In this document: positions 1 to 8,363 of the stretch, one piece after another | Layout: each line of letters opens with the position of its first letter | How positions within the stretch are numbered: the first letter of the stretch is position 1 | DNA from: Candidatus Sphingobacterium stercorigallinarum | GTDB taxonomy: Bacteria; Bacteroidota; Bacteroidia; Sphingobacteriales; Sphingobacteriaceae | Length of the DNA stretch: 37,454 bases | Assembly (NCBI GenBank): GCA_019115805.1 | Contig: DXCW01000034.1 | Location: 1 to 37,454 of the forward strand | Direction: 5' to 3' | Position numbers and translations under genes: made by a program | The notes under the pieces: generated by a model | Told to the model about the DNA's origin: nothing | What the model saw: the letters and a program-made list of their open reading frames with translations, nothing else | Database searches by the model: none

Positions 1-1641
1 GCGTTCGAAAGTCTCTTGCGCTTCGTCCAAACGGCCGACACAGGCCAACGCTTCTACATACCAAAATGCGCAGACCAGAAAAGTGGATTGGGGCTTTCCA
101 AAGTCGTCTCGGTGAATGTATCGGTAAAATAATCCGTTTTTTGCCTTGAGATCCGCTTCTATTGCCTCCAGATGTCGTTTGGCTTTATCCGAATTGGGGT
201 CGAGATAATTCATCATGATCAATTGTAGTGTGCTGGCGTCCAGGTTGGAACCCTCGGTAGAGTTGCGATACACCTGCCGTTCTGGGTCGTAACATTGCTC
301 AATATGATCGGTGGCTTTCGCGATCAATTCGGTCGCTGTTTTTTCAATGTCCTTATAGCCGTTTTGTTTCGCAATTTTTAGAGCCGCTGATGCACCTGCC
401 CACTGAAATAGGTTGGAATAGGCATGGCGATTGGCAATGTTGCGAAATTCCCAGATACCGGCGTCTTTTTCATCTATGGTCTCTTGAATTTTATCCAGAA
501 TGTACTTTAACCAATTCTGTGCATCCTTGCGTTCGTCTTTTGGAAAGCGCCGATCGGTAAAGAGCGGTAATAAAGCAATCATGGCCTGTCCATAGACATC
601 ATTCTGTATGTGCTCATATGCTTGATTACCAATCCGCACAGGTTGGTTTCCTTGATAACCGCTCAAATAATCCAAAGTGCGCTCGGTCAAAGTCTTCTTT
701 CCTAAAATTCCATATAAGGGCTGAAGGCGTCCAGGATCAGATTGTGTGATGCCGGTAATGTAAGTGGAGAATTCCTCCAGCTCTTCAAATTTACCGATGT
801 GGCTTAGTGCGGTCAAGACGTAAAAACTATCTCGAACCCAGCAATAGCGATAATCCCAGTTTCGTCCCGATCCGGGTGATTCGGGCAAACTGGTGGTGCT
901 TGAGGCAATAATCGCTCCGGTATCTTCATACTGGTGGAGCTTCAACACTAAAGCCGAACGGATGATATGTTCTTGATAAAAATTGGGAATGTTAGCTCGT
1001 TTGGTCCAATTTCGCCAATATGTTTTGGTCTTCTGGAGAAAAGTCTCCGCTGTGGACTTTAACGGCGCCTCAAGAGCACTTCCATAGGTAAGGATCATGT
1101 GCTTGGGCTCGTTGAGTATAAAATTTCCGTCCCCCTCGGTGTCAAAGAAATGACTGATCGGGATATTTGTTGTCAGCCGCATGTGTTCTTTTCCGTAATT
1201 AAACTGCACGTGATTGCTTCCTCGCGACTTCTGAAATTCATCTGCGCCATAATTGGCTTTGGGATGGCAGTTCACCTTAATGGAGGGACTGCCGTAGAGC
1301 GGTTCGACAATGCGGATTAACATTAGCGGCTTGTAATAGCGTTCGTACTGCCGGAAACGTGGTGCGAAATCGATTACCCGGAAACCCGAATGCTCGCCCC
1401 TCACTTCGGTTACCAATATATTAGTGTTCTCTAAATAGTGTTGCTCCGATTCAATTTTGCTATCGCGCAAACAGATGTTAAACTCGCCGCCTTTTTTTGA
1501 GTCCAGTAGGCACCCAAATATAAAGCTGTCTTGAAAGGAGGGCCAGCATAGCCAGTTGATATTCGTACTGCGGTGAACGTGGGCAATAAAATTGCAATTT
1601 CCGATGATGCCACTATGGTAGATGTGTCGCTGTTTAATCAT
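1..1641 (-). CDS. Glycoside hydrolase family 15 (glucoamylase/trehalase-like) protein, 3' end missing
   Basis: The open frame starts at ATG 1641 and runs 547 codons off the window edge without a stop, so the C-terminus is missing. Residues 1-200 look like the N-terminal beta-sandwich domain of trehalase-like GH15 enzymes. The (alpha/alpha)6 barrel follows, with NWDYRYCWVRD at 261-271, the catalytic-acid region GIWEFR at 395-400 (Glu398) and a likely catalytic base Glu530 in FWYVEAL. Both catalytic carboxylates are therefore present. GH15 enzymes hydrolyse alpha-glucosidic bonds in starch fragments, glucans or trehalose. There is no signal peptide, so it should act in the cytoplasm. It lies 12 bp downstream of the trehalose-phosphate synthase/phosphatase on the same strand, which implies co-transcription and a role in trehalose or alpha-glucan turnover. 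The substrate cannot be read from the sequence. Confidence 0.9.
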   Translation of the reverse strand, partial: MIKQRHIYHSGIIGNCNFIAHVHRSTNINWLCWPSFQDSFIFGCLLDSKKGGEFNICLRDSKIESEQHYLENTNILVTEVRGEHSGFRVIDFAPRFRQYERYYKPLMLIRIVEPLYGSPSIKVNCHPKANYGADEFQKSRGSNHVQFNYGKEHMRLTTNIPISHFFDTEGDGNFILNEPKHMILTYGSALEAPLKSTAETFLQKTKTYWRNWTKRANIPNFYQEHIIRSALVLKLHQYEDTGAIIASSTTSLPESPGSGRNWDYRYCWVRDSFYVLTALSHIGKFEELEEFSTYITGITQSDPGRLQPLYGILGKKTLTERTLDYLSGYQGNQPVRIGNQAYEHIQNDVYGQAMIALLPLFTDRRFPKDERKDAQNWLKYILDKIQETIDEKDAGIWEFRNIANRHAYSNLFQWAGASAALKIAKQNGYKDIEKTATELIAKATDHIEQCYDPERQVYRNSTEGSNLDASTLQLIMMNYLDPNSDKAKRHLEAIEADLKAKNGLFYRYIHRDDFGKPQSTFLVCAFWYVEALACVGRLDEAQETFER

Positions 1642-1653
1642 AAGTAGAGGGGT

Positions 1654-3834
1654 TTAATTCGCGAGAACAGACAACAGGTCGATGACCTCTTTGTAGTTTT
1701 CAACGTAATATTTGGCGTGAGATTGTTTGTCGCCAACTTTAATGGTGATAGCGTGTCGAGGTAAAGACTGAAACATATCCTCATCGGTCGCGTCGTCTCC
1801 GATACACAGAATGAAGTCGGGTTTAATTTCGTTCACTAGGGCTAAGGCGGCTTTCCCCTTATTGATTTGCTTACTTTTTATTTCAATGACACGATCACCA
1901 TTGATCAGTTGCAGATCTTTTTCCTGTGTCAGTTGTAAAAGCTCTTGAAGTAATTCTTGTGCTTGCCGCAAACCATAGGCGCGTTCCACCTTCCGATAAT
2001 GCCAGGCGAGCGAATGCGTTTTTTCCTCGATATAGGCACTCGGGGTTCGGTCTACATAGCGCTGCAATATCTCTTTAACTTGTGCTTTCCAGTTGGTTTG
2101 TAGACCGGGAGCTAATTGCCAAGTATGTGTCGGGAAGTTGCTCCAGATACCGTGCTCGGCAATGGCATAATAATTTTTTTGACCAAACCAATCCTCCAGA
2201 TTATTGTATTTCCGTCCCGAGACAATCGATAGCGTGTTTTTTGTATCCTCAGCCATTAAATCCAAAACCTCATAGACATCATCGGTTGGTGTAGCCTTGT
2301 CCGCGTCGGTATTAAAGCCAACCAACGTGCCGTCATAATCTAATAAGATCAGCCGATTTAAGCTGAGATCATACCGTTCTTTAACGGCATGCGATATTTT
2401 TTGATTCACTTTTCTCGCCAACTCATGCCGTTGTTGGCTTTTTATCTCGCCAAGGCGTTGCATAAATAGGTTTACCCAATGGTGAACCGTAAACTTAGAC
2501 AAGATAGCCTGGCTCGCCTGGAGCCGCTCCTGTTGCTCTTTTTTGGGCATTTTTATGGCGCGCAATAAGGTTTCACTCGTTTGATGGATTGCATATGGAT
2601 TGATGACTAGGGCGTCGGAAAGCTCCCTCGATGCGCCGGCAAATTCGCTGATCACCAACACGCCGGTGGTGTTGTTTTTACTGGCCAAATACTCCTTCGA
2701 TACCAGATTCATCCCGTCATACAAGGAGGTGATTAAACAGATGTCGGCAGCTACATACAAACCAGCCAGTTCGGGAAACGGTAACGAGTTATAATAGTAA
2801 GCAATGGGTTGCCAGCCTGGACGACCGTACACCGCATTGATATTCCCTACGGTTCGATCGATTTCATTCCGCAGTTTTTTGTATTGGCCAACCTGATCTC
2901 TAGAAGGAACGATCAGCATATGCAGCACGATTTTCTGTCTCCATTCAGGATGATCGTTTAGTAGGATTTCAAAGGCCTGTAAACGCTGCAAAATACCCTT
3001 GCTATAATCCAGACGATCGACCGACAGAATGATTTTTTGATCGCGATACAGTTTCCTTAGGTTGTCAGCGTACTGGGTCGTGGGGGGTAGGGTAGCTTGT
3101 GTGTGGTATTTATTGTAATCAATGCCCATGGGAAAAACATCTACCAATACCGATCTCCCCTTGACTTTTAATTGATTGATTGATTTGGGTAAATTCAATA
3201 TACCAAAGCAGGAATCTAAGAAATTGTCTACATTTTCAAAGGTATGGAACCCGACTAGATCAGCTCCTAAAAGCCCAGTCAGGAGCTCTTCTCGCCAAGG
3301 CAGCATTTTGAAAAGCTCCATTGCAGGAAACGGAATATGATGGAAATAGCCGATACTGGCATCGGGTAGTTGCTCGCGCAATAGGGCGGGGAGCAACATC
3401 AATTGATAATCGTGAACCCACACGCGCATTCCCGGTGACAGTTGTTCCAATGCGGTTTTAGCAAATTTTTCATTAACAGCACAATAGCTTAGCCAGTACT
3501 CCTTCTTAAGCACCATGTAGCTAGGCCTATAGTGGCAGAGCGGCCAGAGTATGCCGTTGGAAAACCCTTCATAAAATCCTTCGATTTCCGCTTGGTCTAG
3601 AAAGACCGGAATCAGGTTGTGTTTAGCAAGCTCCTGTCGAATCTCGTGTTCTTCATCAGCATTTTTAGGGACAATTCCTGCCCAGCCCACCCACCAAGAC
3701 CCTTGTTCTTTGTAGAAAGACCCTAGACCTGTAGCAAGACCACCTTCGCTAGTTGTGAATTTGAGTTTGCCTTTTCGGCGCTGAATTTTAATAGGAAGTC
3801 TGTTAGAGACAATTAGTGTTTTTTGTTCAGGCAT
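1654..3834 (-). CDS. Bifunctional trehalose-6-phosphate synthase/phosphatase (OtsA-OtsB fusion)
   Basis: This 726-residue cytoplasmic protein fuses both steps of trehalose synthesis. Residues 1 to about 475 are a GT20 trehalose-6-phosphate synthase: SNRLP at 10-14, the GGLATGL loop at 31-37, WVHDYQ at 139-144 and the sugar-nucleotide region DGMNLVSKEY at 373-382. Residues from about 490 are a HAD-type phosphatase: motif I DYDGT at 499-503, SGR at 539-541 and a late GDDATDED acidic motif. UDP-glucose and glucose-6-phosphate would give trehalose-6-phosphate and then trehalose. Fused enzymes of this order are common in Bacteroidota. The GH15 gene follows after 12 bp, so synthesis and a hydrolase form one unit. 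The start at 3834 gives the usual SNRLP-proximal N-terminus. Confidence 0.95.
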   Translation of the reverse strand: MPEQKTLIVSNRLPIKIQRRKGKLKFTTSEGGLATGLGSFYKEQGSWWVGWAGIVPKNADEEHEIRQELAKHNLIPVFLDQAEIEGFYEGFSNGILWPLCHYRPSYMVLKKEYWLSYCAVNEKFAKTALEQLSPGMRVWVHDYQLMLLPALLREQLPDASIGYFHHIPFPAMELFKMLPWREELLTGLLGADLVGFHTFENVDNFLDSCFGILNLPKSINQLKVKGRSVLVDVFPMGIDYNKYHTQATLPPTTQYADNLRKLYRDQKIILSVDRLDYSKGILQRLQAFEILLNDHPEWRQKIVLHMLIVPSRDQVGQYKKLRNEIDRTVGNINAVYGRPGWQPIAYYYNSLPFPELAGLYVAADICLITSLYDGMNLVSKEYLASKNNTTGVLVISEFAGASRELSDALVINPYAIHQTSETLLRAIKMPKKEQQERLQASQAILSKFTVHHWVNLFMQRLGEIKSQQRHELARKVNQKISHAVKERYDLSLNRLILLDYDGTLVGFNTDADKATPTDDVYEVLDLMAEDTKNTLSIVSGRKYNNLEDWFGQKNYYAIAEHGIWSNFPTHTWQLAPGLQTNWKAQVKEILQRYVDRTPSAYIEEKTHSLAWHYRKVERAYGLRQAQELLQELLQLTQEKDLQLINGDRVIEIKSKQINKGKAALALVNEIKPDFILCIGDDATDEDMFQSLPRHAITIKVGDKQSHAKYYVENYKEVIDLLSVLAN

Positions 3835-3992
3835 AATACAATGTAGTACAAGAAGTAGTCACAAAGTAAACACCTCAACAGCGCAATAGTTTCCGCTCAG
3901 GTCTCGAATCGTTGTTTTATCCATGCGCTAATCAGTCGGTGCATATGCACTTTTTAGGAACGGAGTGGACGTCCGCCTCGAGAAAGCTGGAA

Positions 3993-4532
3993 TTAGTCGT
4001 GTTCTTCGTTGTCCTTGGGGACCGGTCGGAGGAAATTGACGGTCACTAAAAGTTGGCCGTAATGACGTTGGGCATGTTCGGCTGCGTGAAACAACAATCC
4101 GATCAAGGTTGTTGGAATACGTTTTCGTCCCAGGTATCGCGTATCGGGAAGGGTGTTTTCCGGAATGGATTCCAGATCTTCTACGATCCGGTAGATGCGC
4201 CGGCTTACTGCGGATTTTAGGTCTTCGACCGTTTGCGTTTCGTCGGGCACGCCTTCCTTTCGGAGTGCTTCAAATTGCTCCTCTGAAAGCGGTTGATCCA
4301 TGGCATAACTCCACATCCGGTCAATCACGCCATGAATGTGCTGCAAATGAAATCCAATAGAGGCCATCCCCTTTGGTTGTATCCAGATTTGTGCCGAGAG
4401 GTCGTTATCGACTAGTCGTGATATATCCTCTTGGACTTGAAGCAGGGTATGGGCTACAGGTTGTAGGATCGGAGGTACCCCAGTAATCGGTCCTCTCATC
4501 CAAACCTCAAGTCTCTGCTTTTTTTCGTTCAT
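3993..4532 (-). CDS. DinB-superfamily (four-helix, metal-binding) protein
   Basis: The 179-residue protein belongs to the DinB/YfiT-like four-helix-bundle superfamily. The putative metal-binding histidines lie in FHLQHIHG (His62, His65, His67) and in FHAAEHAQRHYG (His149, His153, His157). Family members include thiol-dependent transferases and damage-inducible proteins of unknown activity; in bacillithiol-producing bacteria some use that thiol as cofactor. No substrate can be named here. The frame is open up to an ATG at 4571, but the start at 4532 (MNEKKQ) fits the family N-terminus better and removes 13 unlikely residues. It follows the heme operon on the same strand but is separated by a strong terminator hairpin, so it is probably its own unit or expressed by read-through. 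This protein is unrelated to DNA polymerase IV, which shares the name DinB. Confidence 0.8.
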   Translation of the reverse strand: MNEKKQRLEVWMRGPITGVPPILQPVAHTLLQVQEDISRLVDNDLSAQIWIQPKGMASIGFHLQHIHGVIDRMWSYAMDQPLSEEQFEALRKEGVPDETQTVEDLKSAVSRRIYRIVEDLESIPENTLPDTRYLGRKRIPTTLIGLLFHAAEHAQRHYGQLLVTVNFLRPVPKDNEEHD

Positions 4533-4592
4533 CGAATCGCTATTGAACGCTGTGCCGAGAAACCAAGTCATGATGGCAGCAGCTGTAAAAAT

Positions 4593-4636
4593 AAAAATCG
4601 GTATCGCTAGGTGCGCACTTAAAGATACCGATTTTT
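4593..4636 (-). terminator. Intrinsic terminator of the heme operon
   Basis: A perfect 13-bp inverted repeat (AAAAATCGGTATC at 4593-4605 with GATACCGATTTTT at 4624-4636) encloses an 18-nt loop that itself contains the palindrome GTGCGCAC. On the minus strand the stem ends in TTTTT followed by ATTTTT. It starts 16 bp past the chaN stop codon, so it should end the heme-operon transcript. A second small hairpin (GAATCCG-TCTA-CGGATTC, 4645-4662) has the chaN stop codon in its loop. Confidence 0.85.
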
Positions 4637-4652
4637 GATGGAATGAATCCGT

Positions 4653-5510
4653 CTACGGATTCGCTGAGGAATCATCCGGAGTAGGGATGATTACCGTGAA
4701 ATCGGCCAGGTGATTCTCTGAGGCTACAAAATCGTCTTGCGATATACATTCAATCAATAAGATACGGTGTGGATCTACACCTTGGAGATACAGAAAACTC
4801 GGGATACCTTCTTTGTTTTTGCTGTGGTATGCGCCGTTGAGGTGGAGCAAAATATCGTTATCTGTTTTGCTATTGATAATAAAATGGGCCATCGTGGCGT
4901 CTTTCAGCCCTTGAGACTGGATCATGTTCCGACTATCGTGCCCCGGAATCATACCCGACATTTCCTGATAGATGGAGATGTTGGTGTCGATTTCAAGGGG
5001 CAGGGGAGGTAGAAACTGTCTCGCGTAATGTGATAAACTGTCTAGAACGGTTATTCCAGCGTGATATACGGCATTGGCATACCTGCGCGGGACATTGCTC
5101 GCCAGAAGCTGGATTTGGTTGTTTTTTGCAAATTCGACCAATGGGCGATAATCGCGTTGGTAGTTTTTCCAGATTCTAGCCTCACTTTCAAAGCTCCGCT
5201 GATTAATTAAATCTGCGAAATATTCATTTACGATGGGTTGGACATCCGCCTCGAACATTTCCATTCCCAGAAGAATTCGTCCGGGGTACTGTTCATGTAA
5301 GGCTTCAAGACACTCCAGCTCGGCTAAATGAGCGGCTTCCTGCTCGTGTAGCTCACCAAAAAACACAAAGTCTTTAGTAGCGGCCAGTTGGCTGACCGCT
5401 TCCCAGGTAACGGGATTGCCGGTGGAGTCTATGAGCTGATAAGACGTTTGAGCCTGAATCAGCGGCGGGAAACACCATAGTGCTCCAAGGATTAAAAATA
5501 ACTTACCCAT
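4653..5510 (-). CDS. chaN: ChaN-family heme-binding/iron-regulated protein, exported
   Basis: Residues 1-20 form a signal peptide ending in IQA, with no convincing lipobox around Cys13, so the mature protein is probably periplasmic. The ChaN/DUF399 fold is shown by FGELHE at 51-56 and GMEMFE at 82-87. Campylobacter ChaN is an iron-regulated protein that binds heme, so a role in holding or passing heme fits this place at the end of a heme-uptake operon. The open frame extends to 5543, but ATG 5510 overlaps the hmuS stop as TAATG and directly precedes the signal peptide. This start gives 285 residues and implies translational coupling. The operon terminator follows. Confidence 0.85.
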   Translation of the reverse strand: MGKLFLILGALWCFPPLIQAQTSYQLIDSTGNPVTWEAVSQLAATKDFVFFGELHEQEAAHLAELECLEALHEQYPGRILLGMEMFEADVQPIVNEYFADLINQRSFESEARIWKNYQRDYRPLVEFAKNNQIQLLASNVPRRYANAVYHAGITVLDSLSHYARQFLPPLPLEIDTNISIYQEMSGMIPGHDSRNMIQSQGLKDATMAHFIINSKTDNDILLHLNGAYHSKNKEGIPSFLYLQGVDPHRILLIECISQDDFVASENHLADFTVIIPTPDDSSANP

Positions 5511-6529
5511 TAGTTTTCCAGTTGTTTTACCAATGCCCGCCAATCTTCGCGCTCGGGGATATTTGGCTTTCTTTTACCAAAGAATTGAATGATTAACGTA
5601 CCGTGTTTATCGAAGGCTTCGACACTGTGTACCAAGCCCAAATCGGTAGGCTTTTTTACAATCCATAACGAATCGATTTGCGTGTCGTTCAAGTGTAAAT
5701 TGAAGGACTCGTCCAAAATATTAATCCAAGGGCCGGTGCGTAGGATTTTTTCCGCTTTTCCGGTATGAATTTGTATACAGCTCTTGTTGCCCACAAATAC
5801 CATAAAATCGATTCCACTCTCGGAAACCAGATGAAGAAGGCGATCCGCTTGATCATTCGCAATGCGTTGCGTATATCCTTCAGGAGCTAGTCGCATGGAC
5901 TGTAAGCGCGTCAGTTCATATTTTTTGACAATCCCGAAAAAGTCATGGGTATCTTTCAACTCTTTCCATTCTTGTTGGAATTGGGCAGTATCAATTTCCG
6001 CGTCGGGTTTCTCCTTTTCCTGTTCTGGCACCGTCCGATCTACCGCAGGTAACTCATTGGGATCGATTTGGAAATCAGCAATGATTTTATCATATGCCTC
6101 GGTGTTGCTTTCTGGGATGAGGTAGATTTTTTGAATGGCCGTGCCATAGCGGTCGAAAAATTGCAAACTTCGTCGATCATTCTCCTCGACGGCGAAGGCG
6201 AAAGTCCAATCGTTCATAAACAAGCGGAGGTCGATATCGGGATTGACAACGAGTCCGACCTGTCCATGAAATCCAGCTTTGGTAAAAGTCCCTTTCCGCT
6301 CGTGAACTGCGTGATCATTGCGCGTTAGCGCCATGATACGACCCAAACCGGGTAGCGCCTTGAACAGCTCTTTAAAGTCCGGGCGCAATGCTTTGTTTTG
6401 ATCGCCTATGGCCACTAGCTCCGCTTCACTGCTCCCTAATGATTTGGCAGCATCACGTATCCGAACCTTCGGGTTTTCAATTTTAAATGCGTTGTACTTT
6501 TCTTTCAATGTTGGGTTTATAGTTTCCAT
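5510..6529 (-). CDS. hmuS: HmuS/HemS-type hemin-degrading factor (cytoplasmic heme-handling protein)
   Basis: The 339-residue protein has the duplicated HemS/ChuS/HmuS architecture. The N-terminal half carries NDHAVHERKG at 71-80 and GFHGQVGLV at 86-94. The second half contains LKDTHDFFG, whose His195 aligns by motif with the proximal heme ligand of HemS, and later HTGK. HmuS proteins receive heme from the ABC importer in the cytoplasm and store, transfer or degrade it. There is no signal peptide, consistent with that location. It lies 11 bp after hmuV, and its stop overlaps the chaN start by one base. Whether it breaks the porphyrin ring or only carries heme cannot be decided from sequence. 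Confidence 0.9.
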   Translation of the reverse strand: METINPTLKEKYNAFKIENPKVRIRDAAKSLGSSEAELVAIGDQNKALRPDFKELFKALPGLGRIMALTRNDHAVHERKGTFTKAGFHGQVGLVVNPDIDLRLFMNDWTFAFAVEENDRRSLQFFDRYGTAIQKIYLIPESNTEAYDKIIADFQIDPNELPAVDRTVPEQEKEKPDAEIDTAQFQQEWKELKDTHDFFGIVKKYELTRLQSMRLAPEGYTQRIANDQADRLLHLVSESGIDFMVFVGNKSCIQIHTGKAEKILRTGPWINILDESFNLHLNDTQIDSLWIVKKPTDLGLVHSVEAFDKHGTLIIQFFGKRKPNIPEREDWRALVKQLEN

Positions 6530-6540
6530 GTTTTGACAAT

Positions 6541-7314
6541 TTATGTAATTGGTACGATAATCGGATAGCCCAGCTGCTGATCCGAAATTTTTTTGACTCG
6601 GGTATGATAGGTGCTGAAGATCAGATCTTCGGAAAGAACCTCCTCGGGGCTACCCATAGCGATTCGTTTTCCTTGTTTGAGCACTAATATTTGGTCCGCA
6701 TACTGCGCCGCTAGATTGATGTCATGTAATATGCACATTACAGTAAGTCCTTGTTTGGCCAGTTTGCGGGCTTTGTCTAAAATAATCTGCTGATATTGTA
6801 AATCCAAACCGTTGATGGGTTCGTCCATTAGCAGAATGCCATTGGGGTTTTGATAAATTTGTGCGAGTATGCGCGCCAACTGAACACGTTGTTGCTCTCC
6901 TCCAGATAATTGATGGATTAGCCGGTCTTTGAACCCGTACATCCCCATTTCTCTTAGTGCCTCACTGGTGATTTCTAGATCGGATTCGTTTGGCTTAGAC
7001 TTGAAGTGCGGATAACGTCCCATCAGCGCAATTTCGAATACGGTTAGGTTGATATTCAGGTAGTTGGACTGGGGGAGTACCGCGCGAAATTTTGCTAGAT
7101 CCTCGAGTGTTAGGTCCGCTAAGTTTTTTCCATTGATCTGTATTTCACCTGATTCAGCTCGTAACTGTTTACTAATGAGTTTCAATAGCGTGGTCTTGCC
7201 GGCGCCATTCGGACCAATCACAGCCAGCATTTCTCCGGGCTTTGCTGAGAAATGGACATTTTCAACGATGTTACGTGAACCGATTTTAAAGTGCAATCCG
7301 GTAGCCTCAATCAT
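6541..7314 (-). CDS. hmuV: Hemin ABC transporter ATP-binding protein HmuV
   Basis: This 257-residue ABC ATPase is of the FecE/BtuD/HmuV type. Walker A is GPNGAGKTT at 34-42, the signature is LSGGEQQ at 136-142, and Walker B is ILLMDEP at about 160-166 followed by a D-loop. An H-loop His lies in CILHDINLA. It would energise heme import through HmuU. The start codon overlaps the hmuU stop as ATGA (7311-7314), a classical coupling arrangement that fixes this start. Family membership alone covers heme, siderophore and cobalamin importers; the heme assignment comes from hmuS, hmuT, hmuY and the receptor in the same operon. Confidence 0.93.
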   Translation of the reverse strand: MIEATGLHFKIGSRNIVENVHFSAKPGEMLAVIGPNGAGKTTLLKLISKQLRAESGEIQINGKNLADLTLEDLAKFRAVLPQSNYLNINLTVFEIALMGRYPHFKSKPNESDLEITSEALREMGMYGFKDRLIHQLSGGEQQRVQLARILAQIYQNPNGILLMDEPINGLDLQYQQIILDKARKLAKQGLTVMCILHDINLAAQYADQILVLKQGKRIAMGSPEEVLSEDLIFSTYHTRVKKISDQQLGYPIIVPIT

Positions 7315-8363
7315 AAGAAACTCCTTTCTTTTCTACTCCTAAGTATAATCATGATGAACATCGGTACCCCCATAAACGCGGTTAGTATACCGATTGGTAA
7401 TTCCGCAGGAATAGCTACAGTTCGAGCAATCAGGTCAGCCAAAACTAATAAACCGGCTCCAAACAACCCTGAAGCGGGAAGCAGAAATTTATGATCGGCA
7501 GATACCGAGATCCGCAGCAGGTGTGGAACCAAAAGGGCCAGAAATCCGATGACACCAGCCATGGCCACCGAGGCGCCCACGCCTAAGGCCGCAAAAACGA
7601 CGATGTACTTATTTACGCGTTTGATATTGATGCCGAGATGTTCTGCTTGGGCTTCACCCAGCGCTATGGCATTCAGGGCTTTACCCATCGGAAGTAATCC
7701 GATCATACAGGCCAATGCAAAAGGAAGCATGACCGTTAATGTCTTCCAGTTTGCGCCACCTAAACTGCCTAGCGACCAGAACGTGATGTTCCGAAGTTGT
7801 TCGTCAGTCGCGACATAGGTCAATAAGCCCGTTAACGCGATGGCTAAGGCGTTGATGGCGATCCCCATTAATAGCAGCGAGGAAATATCCACTCGACCGC
7901 GGGTCACTGCAAAGCGGTAAAGCAACCAAGTGGTCAAAAATGCACCGGTAAAGGCAGCAATAGACAATGCATAGTAGCCGAATACCAGGGTCACCGTATG
8001 GAACACCGTATTCCCTAGGACAATGAATGTTACGGCAAAAAGGGAGGCACCGGATGAAACACCTATTAGTCCCGGTTCGGCCAGTGGATTGCGAAACATC
8101 CCTTGCACGGCACATCCGGCCATGCTGAGGGTTGCTCCAATTAAAGCGCCTAAGAGCACACGAGGTGCTCTTATGGCGAGCAGAACAGCTTCTTGTTGCT
8201 TGGGATAGCTATCTGCTTGTAAGTTAAAGAGTTGATTTCCCAAAATCTTTACTAAATTCTTTAAGGGTATTTCTATGGCTCCCACACATATGGAGAGTAT
8301 GCAGGAGCACAATAGAAATAGTAGTAAAGAGATAATGGAGAATCGTTTATTTCTTAGAATCAT
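7311..8363 (-). CDS. hmuU: Hemin ABC transporter permease HmuU (FecCD family)
   Basis: The permease has about ten membrane segments and the FecCD signature region RAPRVLLGALIGATLSMAG followed by RNPLAEPGLIG. The open frame extends to 8570, but the first 69 residues are charged and Arg-rich and are read out of frame through hmuT. ATG 8363 directly precedes a membrane helix (MILRNKRFSIISLLLFLL) and gives 350 residues, the normal family length. With this start the gene overlaps the 3' end of hmuT by 17 bp, and its own stop overlaps hmuV by 4 bp. It forms the inner-membrane channel for heme together with HmuV and HmuT. Confidence 0.92.
   Translation of the reverse strand: MILRNKRFSIISLLLFLLCSCILSICVGAIEIPLKNLVKILGNQLFNLQADSYPKQQEAVLLAIRAPRVLLGALIGATLSMAGCAVQGMFRNPLAEPGLIGVSSGASLFAVTFIVLGNTVFHTVTLVFGYYALSIAAFTGAFLTTWLLYRFAVTRGRVDISSLLLMGIAINALAIALTGLLTYVATDEQLRNITFWSLGSLGGANWKTLTVMLPFALACMIGLLPMGKALNAIALGEAQAEHLGINIKRVNKYIVVFAALGVGASVAMAGVIGFLALLVPHLLRISVSADHKFLLPASGLFGAGLLVLADLIARTVAIPAELPIGILTAFMGVPMFIMIILRSRKERSFL

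Noticed and set aside
3835..3992. Promoter for the trehalose genes at TTACTTTG
   Set aside because: The element differs from TAnnTTTG and any TTG lies only about 14 nt upstream; too weak to list.
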